Positions 31,531 to 39,039 of a stretch of 64,000 bases of DNA are shown piece by piece. The translations under genes were made by a program, and so were the position numbers. Within the stretch, counting starts at the first letter, position 1. The number at the start of each line of letters is the position of its first letter. The notes beneath the pieces are model-generated. The model was not told the origin of the DNA, searched no databases, and saw only the letters and a program-made list of their open reading frames with translations. Origin of the DNA: an uncultured Dehalococcoidia bacterium (GTDB lineage Bacteria > Chloroflexota > Dehalococcoidia > Lucifugimonadales > GCA-2712585); NCBI GenBank assembly GCA_951812825.1, contig OX638324.1:1487141-1551140 (forward strand), read 5' to 3'.

Positions 31531-33710
31531 GAGAACAATTACGCCGAGTTCTAAGGTTGCGCTCCCGCATCTCAACCCAGATTTACGTGGGCATCGGCGG
31601 CGCAGTGTTGCTTACCGTGGCGGCCAGTCTGGTGGGGTGGTTTTCTTTCAACCGCGTGGATGATGCGGTGAGCCACGTAAACGAGGGCAGCGTACCGGAA
31701 CTCACCGCATCCTTCGGCGTTGCCCAGTTCAGCGGCAACCTGGTAGCGGCGGGTCCCCGGCTCATCTCTGCCACGTCGGAGGAGGAATTCCAGCAGGTGG
31801 TCGCCAGCATTGAGCAGGACCAGGCATCCTTCGAGGCGACGTTGGCCACCCTGGAGGAGCAGGGAACTGAACCCGAGCGGTTCCTCCGAATTCGCTCCTA
31901 CGCGGATACGCTTACTTCCAATAACAAGGCCATCCAGGACGAAATGTCACGCTATTTCTGGCTCGCAGAAGGTAGAGACCTGATCCGCGAAGAACTGGTA
32001 ACTCTTCGTGATGCCCTGGAGAACCAACTCATCCCGGCCATAGACGACCAGCTTTTCTATACCGTTACCGGCTACCGGGTGCTGGGACAAGCGCCCGCCG
32101 ACAGGGAAGAACACTTTACAGAGGAGGAATTCTCCAACTACCGGGTCCTTTCCGAGCTGCTGTCCGACTCCAACATAGGCACGGAACTGCTTGCCAACGC
32201 CTTCACCGTGTCTGATCCCTCCCTTCTTGAGCCTCTGAGGGAGCGTTTCGAAGCTGTCAACAGCCGCATAGAGCGCAACCTGATTCTGATAGAAAACACT
32301 TCGTATTTCCATGACCTTCAGCCAAGTTTCGAACTCCTCTTCCAAATCGGAATGGGGGCCAGCAGCGTCTTCAACCTCCTGGAGGATGAATTGCGGCTTT
32401 TGCAGCGTCAGAACTCCCTGATCGCCCTAAACCAGGAAATCGCCATCGACCTGGTGGAGGAGGTGGACGGGCTGGTTGAGTCCTCCCGGAACAGCTCTCA
32501 GGTGGCGACGAGCGCCTCTTCCCAGGCAATTCTTACCGGCCGCTCCCTGCTCCTCACCATCAGCGCCATAAGCGTCGGCGGCGCCGTTCTCCTCGCGTGG
32601 CTCTTCGTCGGCCGCGTTCTGCTGCGCCGGCTCCAGCGTCTCTCCAACAGGATGGTGCACATGGCCAGCGGAGACCTGGAATCCGAGGTGGAGATAGACG
32701 GCAAGGACGAAATTGCGGAGATGGCCTCAGCCCTGGAGGTGTTCCGTCGACACGCCCTGGAGGTGCAGCGGCTGAACCTGGTAGAAAAGCTGGCAGAAGA
32801 GCTGCAGGGCAAGAACGAACAGCTGGAGCTGGTGCTGGACGACCTGCAGAAGGCACAAACCCAGATAGTGATGCGGGAGAAGCTGGCAGCTCTGGGTGAG
32901 CTGACCGCCGGCGTGGCCCACGAGATACGCAATCCGCTGAACTTCGTGAAGAACTTCTCAGAGGCTTCGGAGGAGCTGCTGGAGGAGCTTAAGGAAACGC
33001 TGGAGGAAAGCGAGGACGGCAACCTGGACAAGGAGCAGCTGTCCCTGATTCAGGAGATATCCGAAGACCTCAACGGCAACCTGGAGCGCATACGTAATCA
33101 CGGCAATCGCGCCAATCGCATTGTGGAAAGCATGCTTTCAATGGGGCGTGGCACGGAGGGCCGGCAGATGGTCAACCTCAACGACCTGATTGACGAGCAC
33201 GCCCGTCTAGCCTATCACAGCGTCCGGGCTACGGATCCCAACTTTCAGCTGGACCTGCGGCAGGAGCTTGACCCCAACATGGGAGAGGTGGAAGTTGTGG
33301 CCCAGGACATTGGCCGAGTTTTTCTCAACATGGTAAACAACGCCTGCTACGCTGCCGACGAAAAGCGCCGCAAACTTGAGGAAGAGGGGAGTCCCGAGCC
33401 CTTCCTCCCCACTATTGAAGTCACCAGCCTCCGCACGGAGGAGACGGCGGTGGTGACCGTGAGAGACAACGGAACCGGCATGCCAGATGAGGTAATTGAA
33501 AAGATCTTCAATCCCTTCTTCACCACAAAGCCGACGGACCAGGGAACAGGTTTGGGCTTGGCCATCTCCAACGATATAGTTCGCAGCCACGGCGGTTCCA
33601 TCCAGGTGGAGTCCAAGGATGGCGAATATACCAAGATGACCGTGGAGCTGCCCCTTTCGGCGACGTCAGCCGAGGTCGAAGAAGTCCCCGAGGCGGAGGA
33701 AGTTTCCTAA
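31527..33710 (+). CDS. TorS-like membrane sensor histidine kinase
   Basis: A 727-residue kinase. Membrane segments lie near residues 20-42 and 333-358 and enclose a ~290-residue extracytoplasmic helical sensor region resembling the TorS type. A HAMP domain follows (LLRRLQRLSNRMVHMASGDL and DEIAEMASALEVFRRHALE), then a coiled coil, the H box LTAGVAHEIRNPLNF with His465, N box FLNMVNNACYAAD, VRDNGTGMP and the lid KIFNPFFTTK...GTGLGLAIS. It lacks its own receiver, so the REC-PP2C protein three genes upstream is the natural partner. It overlaps the binding-lipoprotein gene by ATGA. The C-terminus ends in an acidic Glu-rich tail. Confidence 0.93.
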   Translation: MREQLRRVLRLRSRISTQIYVGIGGAVLLTVAASLVGWFSFNRVDDAVSHVNEGSVPELTASFGVAQFSGNLVAAGPRLISATSEEEFQQVVASIEQDQASFEATLATLEEQGTEPERFLRIRSYADTLTSNNKAIQDEMSRYFWLAEGRDLIREELVTLRDALENQLIPAIDDQLFYTVTGYRVLGQAPADREEHFTEEEFSNYRVLSELLSDSNIGTELLANAFTVSDPSLLEPLRERFEAVNSRIERNLILIENTSYFHDLQPSFELLFQIGMGASSVFNLLEDELRLLQRQNSLIALNQEIAIDLVEEVDGLVESSRNSSQVATSASSQAILTGRSLLLTISAISVGGAVLLAWLFVGRVLLRRLQRLSNRMVHMASGDLESEVEIDGKDEIAEMASALEVFRRHALEVQRLNLVEKLAEELQGKNEQLELVLDDLQKAQTQIVMREKLAALGELTAGVAHEIRNPLNFVKNFSEASEELLEELKETLEESEDGNLDKEQLSLIQEISEDLNGNLERIRNHGNRANRIVESMLSMGRGTEGRQMVNLNDLIDEHARLAYHSVRATDPNFQLDLRQELDPNMGEVEVVAQDIGRVFLNMVNNACYAADEKRRKLEEEGSPEPFLPTIEVTSLRTEETAVVTVRDNGTGMPDEVIEKIFNPFFTTKPTDQGTGLGLAISNDIVRSHGGSIQVESKDGEYTKMTVELPLSATSAEVEEVPEAEEVS

Positions 33711-33817
33711 GCCCCCACTTATGCCGATGGACTCAAGCAAACTTAATTGTTCAACCCCACTACCGCCTCGATCCGCGAGGTCGGCGACCCAACCAGCATG
33801 GACGGTGAAGCGAACCA

Positions 33818-35251
33818 TTGGACTTTAAGAGTTACGACATACACCCGGACTTCTACGACGAGATGTTCCTGAACGAGGAGAATCCAAGGGAGCACTACCG
33901 TCAGCTATACGAGACCCTTCTGGAATTCTCCGCAGAGCAGATGGTCGGCATTCAGGAGCAGGTTACGCGGTCATTCTATAACGAAGGAATCTCCTTTACC
34001 GTCTACGGCGACGAGGAGGGCACGGAACGGATCATTCCCATCGACTGCGTACCCAGGGTGGTGTCCAGCGAAGATTGGGCATTCCTGGAGAAGGGGCTGG
34101 AGCAGAGACTTAAAGCCCTGAACAGATTCCTGGACGACGTTTATAACGACGGGCACATTATTGAAGACGGCGTGATACCGGTGGACGTGGTCATGGAGTG
34201 CCCGCAGTACCGAACGGAAATGCGCGGCTTCTCGCCACTCCACGGAACGTGGGTGGCTATCTGCGGAACGGACCTGGTTCGAACGAACGACGGCTTTCGC
34301 GTGCTGGAGGACAATCTGCGCGTACCCTCCGGCGTGTCCTACATGGTCGCCAACCGGAAGGCTATCAAGGCCACCATGCGCCGCCTGTACCGCAGCTCCC
34401 GGGTTGAAGAGGTGGAGCACTACGGACGAATCTTGCAGCAAACACTGAGGGAGCTAGCTCCCGCCGGACGGTCCGAACCCACCATGGCTCTCCTTACGCC
34501 CGGCGTTTTCAACTCCGCCTTCTACGAGCACATGTTTCTGGCCCGCGAGATTGGCGCAGAACTGGTGGAGGGCCAGGACCTTATTGTGAACGACGGTTTC
34601 GTATATATGCGCACCAGCAAGGGACTGCGCCGGGTGGACGTGATCTACCGCAGAGTGGACGACGATTTCATTGATCCCCTGGTGTTCCGCCCCGATTCCC
34701 TGCTGGGCGTTCCCGGCCTGCTTCACGCCTATCAGCAGGGGAACGTATCCCTTGCCAACTCCCCCGGCACGGGTGTGGCCGATGACAAGAGCGTTTACGC
34801 CTACGTGCCGGACATGATCCGATATTATTTGAGCGAGGAACCTATTCTCTCCAACGTGGAAACATACCTGTGCCGGCGCCCTACCGACCTGGAGTATACG
34901 CTGGACAATCTGCAAAACCTGGTGGTCAAGCGGGTGGGCGAATCGGGCGGCTACGGAATGCTCATCGGCCCCCACTCGACGGCCCAGGAGCGGGATGAGT
35001 ATGCCGATCAGGTCCGGGCCAATCCGGCGGATTTCATCTCCCAGCCGGTGCTGGACCTGTCGCGGTCTCCCTGTCTTATCGACGGGACCTTCGAGCCGAG
35101 GCACGTGGACCTGCGGCCCTTCATTCTTCACGGACAAGAAACACGCATTGTACCCGGAGCCTTCTGCCGCGTAGCCCTCAAGCGGGGCAGCCTGGTGGTG
35201 AATTCCAGCCAGGGCGGCGGCGGCAAGGACCTGTGGGTACTGAGAGGCTGA
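33818..35251 (+). CDS. Circularly permuted type 2 ATP-grasp protein
   Basis: A 477-residue member of the CP_ATPgrasp family (PF04174/PF14403): YDEMFLNEENPREHYRQLY, IIPIDCVPRVVSSEDW and FRVLEDNLRVPSGVSYMVAN, then LTPGVFNSAFYEHMFLAREI and the ATP-binding part NLVVKRVGESGGYGMLIGP. It is expected to form an amide or peptide-like bond at ATP cost, but no substrate is established for the family. It starts at TTG 33818 with only a weak ribosome-binding site. It is followed by alpha-E and transglutaminase genes within 4 nt each, the conserved three-gene arrangement found in many bacteria. Confidence 0.92.
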   Translation: MDFKSYDIHPDFYDEMFLNEENPREHYRQLYETLLEFSAEQMVGIQEQVTRSFYNEGISFTVYGDEEGTERIIPIDCVPRVVSSEDWAFLEKGLEQRLKALNRFLDDVYNDGHIIEDGVIPVDVVMECPQYRTEMRGFSPLHGTWVAICGTDLVRTNDGFRVLEDNLRVPSGVSYMVANRKAIKATMRRLYRSSRVEEVEHYGRILQQTLRELAPAGRSEPTMALLTPGVFNSAFYEHMFLAREIGAELVEGQDLIVNDGFVYMRTSKGLRRVDVIYRRVDDDFIDPLVFRPDSLLGVPGLLHAYQQGNVSLANSPGTGVADDKSVYAYVPDMIRYYLSEEPILSNVETYLCRRPTDLEYTLDNLQNLVVKRVGESGGYGMLIGPHSTAQERDEYADQVRANPADFISQPVLDLSRSPCLIDGTFEPRHVDLRPFILHGQETRIVPGAFCRVALKRGSLVVNSSQGGGGKDLWVLRG

Positions 35252-35255
35252 TTTG

Positions 35256-36224
35256 ATGCTAGCACGCAGCGCCCAAGGCCTGTACTGGATGGGAAGATAC
35301 CTGGAGCGAACGGAGCACCTGTGCCGCCTATTGCGCTCCCAGACCGCGGCCCTTGTAGACCGGCCCATCGAGGAGATTCACTCCGGTTGGAACCGCATCT
35401 ACAACAGCATGAACCGCATGCCCCCAGTGGGGGGTCTGGAGCTGATCGACAGCGACGAGTTCACCCTGGCCGACTCCTATACCCTCACCGACGACCTGAC
35501 TTTTGAGCGCAGCAACCCGGATTCGGTGTGGAGCTGCCTGTCCTACGGCAGGGAAAATGCCCGGCAGATGCGCCACTACATAAGCGGAGAGATGTGGACG
35601 CACCTGAATCTTTCCTACCTGCGAATGCAAGAAATTGACATCCTTTCCATCTGGCGTTCTTCACCCGAGAATTTCTTCTCACAGACGGCCGCGGAGATGG
35701 ACACCCTTGTGGGCATAGCCACCGCCACCATGTATCGAGACGAGGGCTGGCACTTCATGCAGCTGGGGCGTTTCATCGAAGGAGCGCAGCTGGCTAATTC
35801 GCTGCTGCTGGGCCAACTGCGCCACGAACCCAACACCAGGGCCGTTCCCGAGGCTGACTGGATGGCCCTGCTGCGCGATTACAACGCGGTGGAGACCTAT
35901 AACCGACGCTACGGCATAGAGGTGCATCCGGACCACGTGTTGGACCTTATTGCCACGGACGAATACCTGCCGCGGTCCCTGTGTAGATCTCTGGACAGGG
36001 CCGCACGCGAATTGAACGCCCTGGGCCCCGGCCCCAACGAAAAGTCCAGCGCGGCGGCCCAACGTCTCTCCGGCAGGGTGCGCGCGTTGATTCACTATGA
36101 CTGGCCAGACAACGACGACCATAAACGGATGCTGCGTCAGGCAAGTGATTACTGCCGTCAGCTGCATCTTCTGATTTCCGAGACCTATTTCAACTATCCC
36201 GTGGAAGCCCTGGCTGCAAGCTGA
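35256..36224 (+). CDS. Alpha-E domain protein
   Basis: A 322-residue all-helical protein of the alpha-E family (PF04168): MLARSAQGLYWMGRYLERTE is the diagnostic N-terminus and ENARQMRHYISGEMWTHLN the central motif; MYRDEGWHFMQLGRFIEGA follows. The domain always co-occurs with the permuted ATP-grasp protein and sometimes is fused to it; biochemical function is unknown. The ATG is 4 nt after the ATP-grasp stop. A TTG one codon upstream (35253) is a possible alternative. Confidence 0.92.
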   Translation: MLARSAQGLYWMGRYLERTEHLCRLLRSQTAALVDRPIEEIHSGWNRIYNSMNRMPPVGGLELIDSDEFTLADSYTLTDDLTFERSNPDSVWSCLSYGRENARQMRHYISGEMWTHLNLSYLRMQEIDILSIWRSSPENFFSQTAAEMDTLVGIATATMYRDEGWHFMQLGRFIEGAQLANSLLLGQLRHEPNTRAVPEADWMALLRDYNAVETYNRRYGIEVHPDHVLDLIATDEYLPRSLCRSLDRAARELNALGPGPNEKSSAAAQRLSGRVRALIHYDWPDNDDHKRMLRQASDYCRQLHLLISETYFNYPVEALAAS

Positions 36225-36227
36225 GCC

Positions 36228-37094
36228 ATGGCTGGCGTCCGCCGCCTTGAGATTCAACATTCTTCCCGTTACCTGTACAACGGGCCGGTCAGCCGCAGCG
36301 TGATGCGCCTATGTCTGAAGCCGCTGGACGATGACAAACAGCGCCTTCTCAGGTTCAACGTTGAAACTAATCCGCCCGCTCCACTAAGCCAGGAAACAGA
36401 CTCCTTCGGCAATTCCAGGCACGTCCTGACGCTGAACAGCGAGCATCATTCTCTGAAGATTTCTTCGGACTCGGCAGTGGAAACGTCTCCAACGCCTACG
36501 CTCCCATCGTCCCTCCCAAAGGACGCCTGGGAGGAGATTCGCTCGTCGCGGAACTCCTTCAGGCTGTGGAGTTTTACGAACCCCAGCGCGTATGCCCGGC
36601 CCTCCGACGCTCTGCAAGCCTACATGGAGGAGATGGACCTCAGGCCGGGAGACGATCCGTTGGAATCGGTGCTGCGACTCTCCGACTCCATACACCGCTC
36701 TTTCCAGTTCGTGCCAGGCAGCACATCAGCCATCTCACCTATTGACCATATCCTGAAGACCCGGCAGGGGGTCTGCCAGGACTACGCCCACGTGATGATT
36801 GCAATCGCCCGCCTATGGGGAGTGCCGGCCCGGTATATTTCCGGATATCTCTATGCTGGGTCCTGGAAGGAAGTGAGCGTCTCTTACGCCTCTCACGCCT
36901 GGGTGGAATGCCTGCTGCCCGGGCTGGATTGGGTGGGCTTTGACCCCACAAACGAGGGGCTGGCTGGAGAGCGTCACGTACGCCTGGCTGTGGGCCTGGA
37001 CTACAAGGATGTCTCACCTACCCAGGGGATCATACACGGACTCGCCCAATCCACTTTGGAGGTGGAGGTGCGAGTGGGCCCCGTGGATAGCTAG
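36228..37094 (+). CDS. Transglutaminase-like cysteine peptidase family protein
   Basis: A 288-residue protein with the bacterial transglutaminase-like N-terminal region (LEIQHSSRYLYNGPVSRSV) and core: Cys183 in GVCQDYAHVMI, His in SHAWVECLLPG and Asp in WVGFDPTNEG complete the triad. Members act as peptidases or amide-forming enzymes; in this operon type they are thought to work with ATP-grasp and alpha-E proteins on an unidentified peptide-like product. The start ATG overlaps nothing but is 3 nt after the alpha-E stop, so the three proteins are probably made together. No export signal is visible. Confidence 0.92.
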   Translation: MAGVRRLEIQHSSRYLYNGPVSRSVMRLCLKPLDDDKQRLLRFNVETNPPAPLSQETDSFGNSRHVLTLNSEHHSLKISSDSAVETSPTPTLPSSLPKDAWEEIRSSRNSFRLWSFTNPSAYARPSDALQAYMEEMDLRPGDDPLESVLRLSDSIHRSFQFVPGSTSAISPIDHILKTRQGVCQDYAHVMIAIARLWGVPARYISGYLYAGSWKEVSVSYASHAWVECLLPGLDWVGFDPTNEGLAGERHVRLAVGLDYKDVSPTQGIIHGLAQSTLEVEVRVGPVDS

Positions 37095-37251
37095 CTGCAT
37101 GGTTGGGGACGGACAGCGATTTCCTTAGATCTCAATTGACCGCCCCATAACGGATATCTTCCTGTACCTCCTTGTGAAACTATATATCAAAAATGAATAG
37201 CGCCAATCATGGAGACCTTTTCATGAATGCGAGCAGCGCAATCTCAGAGCG

Positions 37252-37308
37252 TTGACAACGAAATCTTCGTAGCATACGATGCAAAATCATAACTGATACG
37301 TGGTATTA
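37252..37308 (+). promoter_or_regulatory. Promoter and putative operators of the metal ABC genes
   Basis: Consensus TTGACA (37252-37257), 17-nt spacer and TACGAT (37275-37280), 31 nt before the GTG start. Three inverted repeats overlap it: ACGAA-ATC-TTCGT (37258-37270) in the spacer, GCAT-ACG-ATGC (37272-37282) over the -10, and TGATAC-GTG-GTATTA (37294-37308) just downstream of the expected start site. These could bind a metal-responsive repressor such as a Fur, Zur or DtxR/MntR family protein. Confidence 0.65.
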
Positions 37309-37310
37309 CC

Positions 37311-38114
37311 GTGAATCAATCATTTTCAAACGGCTCCAACGGGGCCTCAGAGCCCCGGCTGATAGTTGAAAACGTAACCGTCGCATTCGAAGGCTTCAAG
37401 GCCCTAAGCAGCGTTTCCTTCACGGCCCACGACGGCAACCTCATTGGCGTGGTGGGGCCAAACGGCGCGGGCAAGAGCACCCTGTTCAACGCCATGGCCG
37501 GACTTCAACCCATGGACACAGGCCGAGTTCACGTGAATGGGCGGACTGCGGAACACCTGGACTTTCTGGCCTACGTACCGCAGCGGGAGAAGATCAATTG
37601 GCGCTTTCCCGCCAGCGTGGAGGACGTGGTGATGCTGGGCAGGAGCGGTGGACGCTGGCGCTGGTTCCAACGCCCGAGCGCGAAGGACAAGGAGTACGTG
37701 CGCTACTGCCTGGAGCGGGTGAATATGTGGGTTCACCGCACGGACCTGATGCCGGAACTGTCCGGCGGGCAACGTCAGCGGGTGTTCATCGCCCGGGCCC
37801 TGGCCCAGGAGGCCCACGTGTTTCTGCTGGACGAGTCTTTCAGCGGCGTGGACGTGGGCGCGCAGAAGTACCTGGTGGAGATTCTCCGGGGGCTTCGGGA
37901 CGACGGCAAGGTGATTCTCATGGCCACCCACGACCTGACAAACCTGGCGGAGCGGTTCGACCAGGTGCTGTGCTTAAACCATCACGTCTGCGCCTACGGG
38001 CCTCCCAACGAGGTGTTCACCCCCGCCGTGCTGGAGGAACTGTACGGCGCTCACGGCGTCACAGTTACGGGTTCCGGGCCCAACCATCGCCATCACAACG
38101 AGACTAATGGTTGA
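37311..38114 (+). CDS. Metal ABC transporter ATP-binding protein (ZnuC/MntB-like)
   Basis: A 267-residue ATPase: Walker A GPNGAGKS near residue 45, Q loop AYVPQREKINWRFP, signature LSGGQRQRVFIARAL, Walker B VFLLDESFSGVD and switch His in MATHDL. The Q-loop sequence is characteristic of the Mn/Zn/Fe (ABC-type 3) family. It should drive uptake of Mn2+, Zn2+ or Fe2+ with the permease encoded next, which it overlaps by 8 nt. The start is GTG 37311. The matching substrate-binding protein (SBP type ZnuA/PsaA) is not in the window. Confidence 0.92.
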   Translation: MNQSFSNGSNGASEPRLIVENVTVAFEGFKALSSVSFTAHDGNLIGVVGPNGAGKSTLFNAMAGLQPMDTGRVHVNGRTAEHLDFLAYVPQREKINWRFPASVEDVVMLGRSGGRWRWFQRPSAKDKEYVRYCLERVNMWVHRTDLMPELSGGQRQRVFIARALAQEAHVFLLDESFSGVDVGAQKYLVEILRGLRDDGKVILMATHDLTNLAERFDQVLCLNHHVCAYGPPNEVFTPAVLEELYGAHGVTVTGSGPNHRHHNETNG

Positions 38115-38925
38115 TGCCCTTCTAGACCCCTTCCAGTACCAGTTCATGGTGCGGGCGTTGATAGTCTCGGTGCTGGTGGGCGCGGTTTGCCCGCTCATCG
38201 GCGGCTATGTCATCACTCGCAACCTCTCATTCATGGGGGACGCGCTGGCTCACGGTGTGATGCCCGGCCTGGCGCTGGGCATCCTGCTGGGCTTCAGCCC
38301 GCTGCTTGTGGCCGTGCCCGCGGGCATCGGATTCGCCGTTCTCATCGGATTCATCAGCCACCGCACCGGCCTGGGCGAGGATACCTCCATTGGAATCCTC
38401 TTCGCCGGCATGTTCGCCCTGGGACTGCTGATCCTGTCCGTATCCGACAGCATCACCGTCGACATCGAGGATATCCTGTTGGGGCAGGTGCTTGGCGTGA
38501 GCCAGACCGACGTTATAATCACCGGGGGTCTGGCCGCCCTGGTGATATTCCTGCTGGCCGCGATGCACCGGCAGCTGGTGTTCACCAGCTTCGATCCGAT
38601 AGGGGCAAAGGTGGTGGGGATTCCCGTTCAGGCCATGGACTACGTGCTTCTGGGCATCCTGGCGCTGGTAATCGTCCTCAGCGTACAGGCTGTGGGCATC
38701 GTGCTGGTGCTGGCCATGCTGGTGGTCCCGGCGGCAACTTCCTACCTGCTGGCGCGGCGGTTCGTGAACATCATGGCCATCGGCGCACTGATCGGGGTGG
38801 CAGCCACGGTGACGGGCCTGTACCTCTCCTACCACTTCAACCTGCCCTCCGGCCCTGCCATGAGCCTGACGGCGATCGGCATATTCGCCGCCGCCGCCCT
38901 GGTGAAGCGAAGGGTCACCACCTAG
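38107..38925 (+). CDS. Metal ABC transporter permease (ZnuB/MntC-like)
   Basis: A 272-residue membrane protein with 8-9 hydrophobic segments: FQYQFMVRALIVSVLVGAVC, ITRNLSFMGDALAHGVMPG (the ABC-3 family signature with its coupling motif), the DTSIGILFAGMFALG segment and AVGIVLVLAMLVVPAATSYL. It pairs with the upstream ATPase, which it overlaps. The two-gene unit ends at a strong palindromic terminator-like region. Confidence 0.92.
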   Translation: MVDALLDPFQYQFMVRALIVSVLVGAVCPLIGGYVITRNLSFMGDALAHGVMPGLALGILLGFSPLLVAVPAGIGFAVLIGFISHRTGLGEDTSIGILFAGMFALGLLILSVSDSITVDIEDILLGQVLGVSQTDVIITGGLAALVIFLLAAMHRQLVFTSFDPIGAKVVGIPVQAMDYVLLGILALVIVLSVQAVGIVLVLAMLVVPAATSYLLARRFVNIMAIGALIGVAATVTGLYLSYHFNLPSGPAMSLTAIGIFAAAALVKRRVTT

Positions 38926-38972
38926 CCGCACCCTGGGCGCCGCCTCTCCAAGATTCCGCTTACCACAGAGAA

Positions 38973-39031
38973 GGGGCCGGTTTCAAACCGGCCCCCTGGT
39001 TGAGAAGAACGAATCCCCCTTCAAAAGGGGG
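38973..39031. terminator. Bidirectional terminator-like double hairpin
   Basis: GGGGCCGGTTT (38973-38983) and AAACCGGCCCC (38985-38995) form a perfect 11-bp palindrome; a second hairpin CCCCCTT-CAA-AAGGGGG spans 39015-39031. The pair lies between the convergent permease and RND genes. Lack of long U-runs makes intrinsic termination uncertain, and the first arm belongs to the dispersed family C palindromes. Confidence 0.6.
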
Positions 39032-39039
39032 CACCAGCG

